Below, piece by piece: positions 7,518 through 7,702 of a DNA stretch of 7,702 bases (positions within the stretch are counted from its first letter, which is position 1; every line of letters starts with the position of its first letter). Position numbers and translations under genes: made by a program. The notes beneath the pieces are model-generated. The model ran no database searches. It was given only the letters and a program-made list of their open reading frames with translations, and was not told the DNA's origin. This DNA is from Planctomycetota bacterium (lineage in GTDB: Bacteria > Planctomycetota > UBA8108 > UBA1146 > JAJFFE01): assembly GCA_020425835.1 (NCBI GenBank), contig JAGQRC010000145.1:1-7702 (forward strand), in the 5' to 3' direction.

Positions 7518-7702
7518 GCCTCCGCTCCTCGAGGTCCGGGATCTGACGAAGTACTTCCCGATCGGACGGACCTGGTACGGTGCGCCGCGCCGCTGGTTGC
7601 GCGCGGTCGACGGAGTGTCGTTCACGCTGGAGCCGGGGGAGACGCTCGGGCTGGTGGGGGAGTCGGGGTGCGGGAAGTCGACGACCGCGCGTGCGATCGT
7701 CG
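7510..7702 (+). CDS. oppF: Oligopeptide transport ATPase OppF, 3'-truncated
   Basis: This is the second ABC ATPase of the importer, cut by the window end after 64 residues. It reads [19 protein letters not shown], then LRAVDGVSF (30-38), [10 protein letters not shown] and Walker [10 protein letters not shown] (50-58). The GCGKST form with cysteine and the LTKYFP start are typical of OppF/DppF, whereas the upstream gene has the OppD form GSGKSV. It begins at ATG 7510 within the last codons of oppD. Over 80 aligned bases (6541-6620 against 7601-7680) the two genes differ at 16 positions by hand count, as expected for paralogous ATPases. The rest of the domain lies beyond the window, so whether its signature and Walker B motifs are intact cannot be judged. 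Confidence 0.94.

Overview
The window is a single, gap-free, plus-strand operon for an Opp-type (oligopeptide) ABC importer. It has seven genes: two truncated by the window edges and five complete. The order is OppB-like permease (5' end missing), YejE/OppC-like permease, oppA, oppB, oppC, oppD, oppF (3' end missing). Gene spacings are 8, 16, 4 and 1 bp, then 3 bp, and finally an 8-bp overlap (ATGAGTGA) between oppD and oppF. No intergenic stretch is long enough for an internal promoter. No RNA gene, mobile element, CRISPR array or terminator is visible.

Region by region: positions 1-1847 hold a complete permease heterodimer set (an OppB-type and an OppC/YejE-type subunit) with no binding protein inside the window. 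Positions 1864-7702 hold a second, canonical oppABCDF set whose proteins resemble E. coli Opp closely enough to assign each subunit. The binding protein would capture peptides outside the inner membrane, OppB/OppC would form the channel, and OppD/OppF would be the two ATPases. Only one ATPase pair is seen for two permease pairs, so the ATPases may serve both. This is an inference, because sequence outside the window is unseen.

The most unusual element is in oppC (4602-6467). It encodes 621 residues against about 300 for the usual OppC, because roughly 285-310 residues are inserted in the periplasmic loop between the first membrane segment and the rest of the permease domain. OppB of the same set also has a small insertion (about 25 residues) in its matching first periplasmic loop, and OppA has a charged tail of about 40 residues and a hydrophobic N-terminus without a lipobox cysteine. 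A perfect 8-bp hairpin sits in the last codons of oppA, directly before the extended Shine-Dalgarno of the TTG-started oppB. It is a candidate element for setting binding protein versus permease output.

Organism: a Gram-negative-type bacterium with GC in the low 60s percent (from sampled lines) and strong G/C at third codon positions, which also creates long antisense shadow frames. From remembered resemblance of the OppA N-terminal half and of YejE-like plus long OppC permeases, a planctomycete or other environmental lineage seems plausible. I hold this at low confidence.
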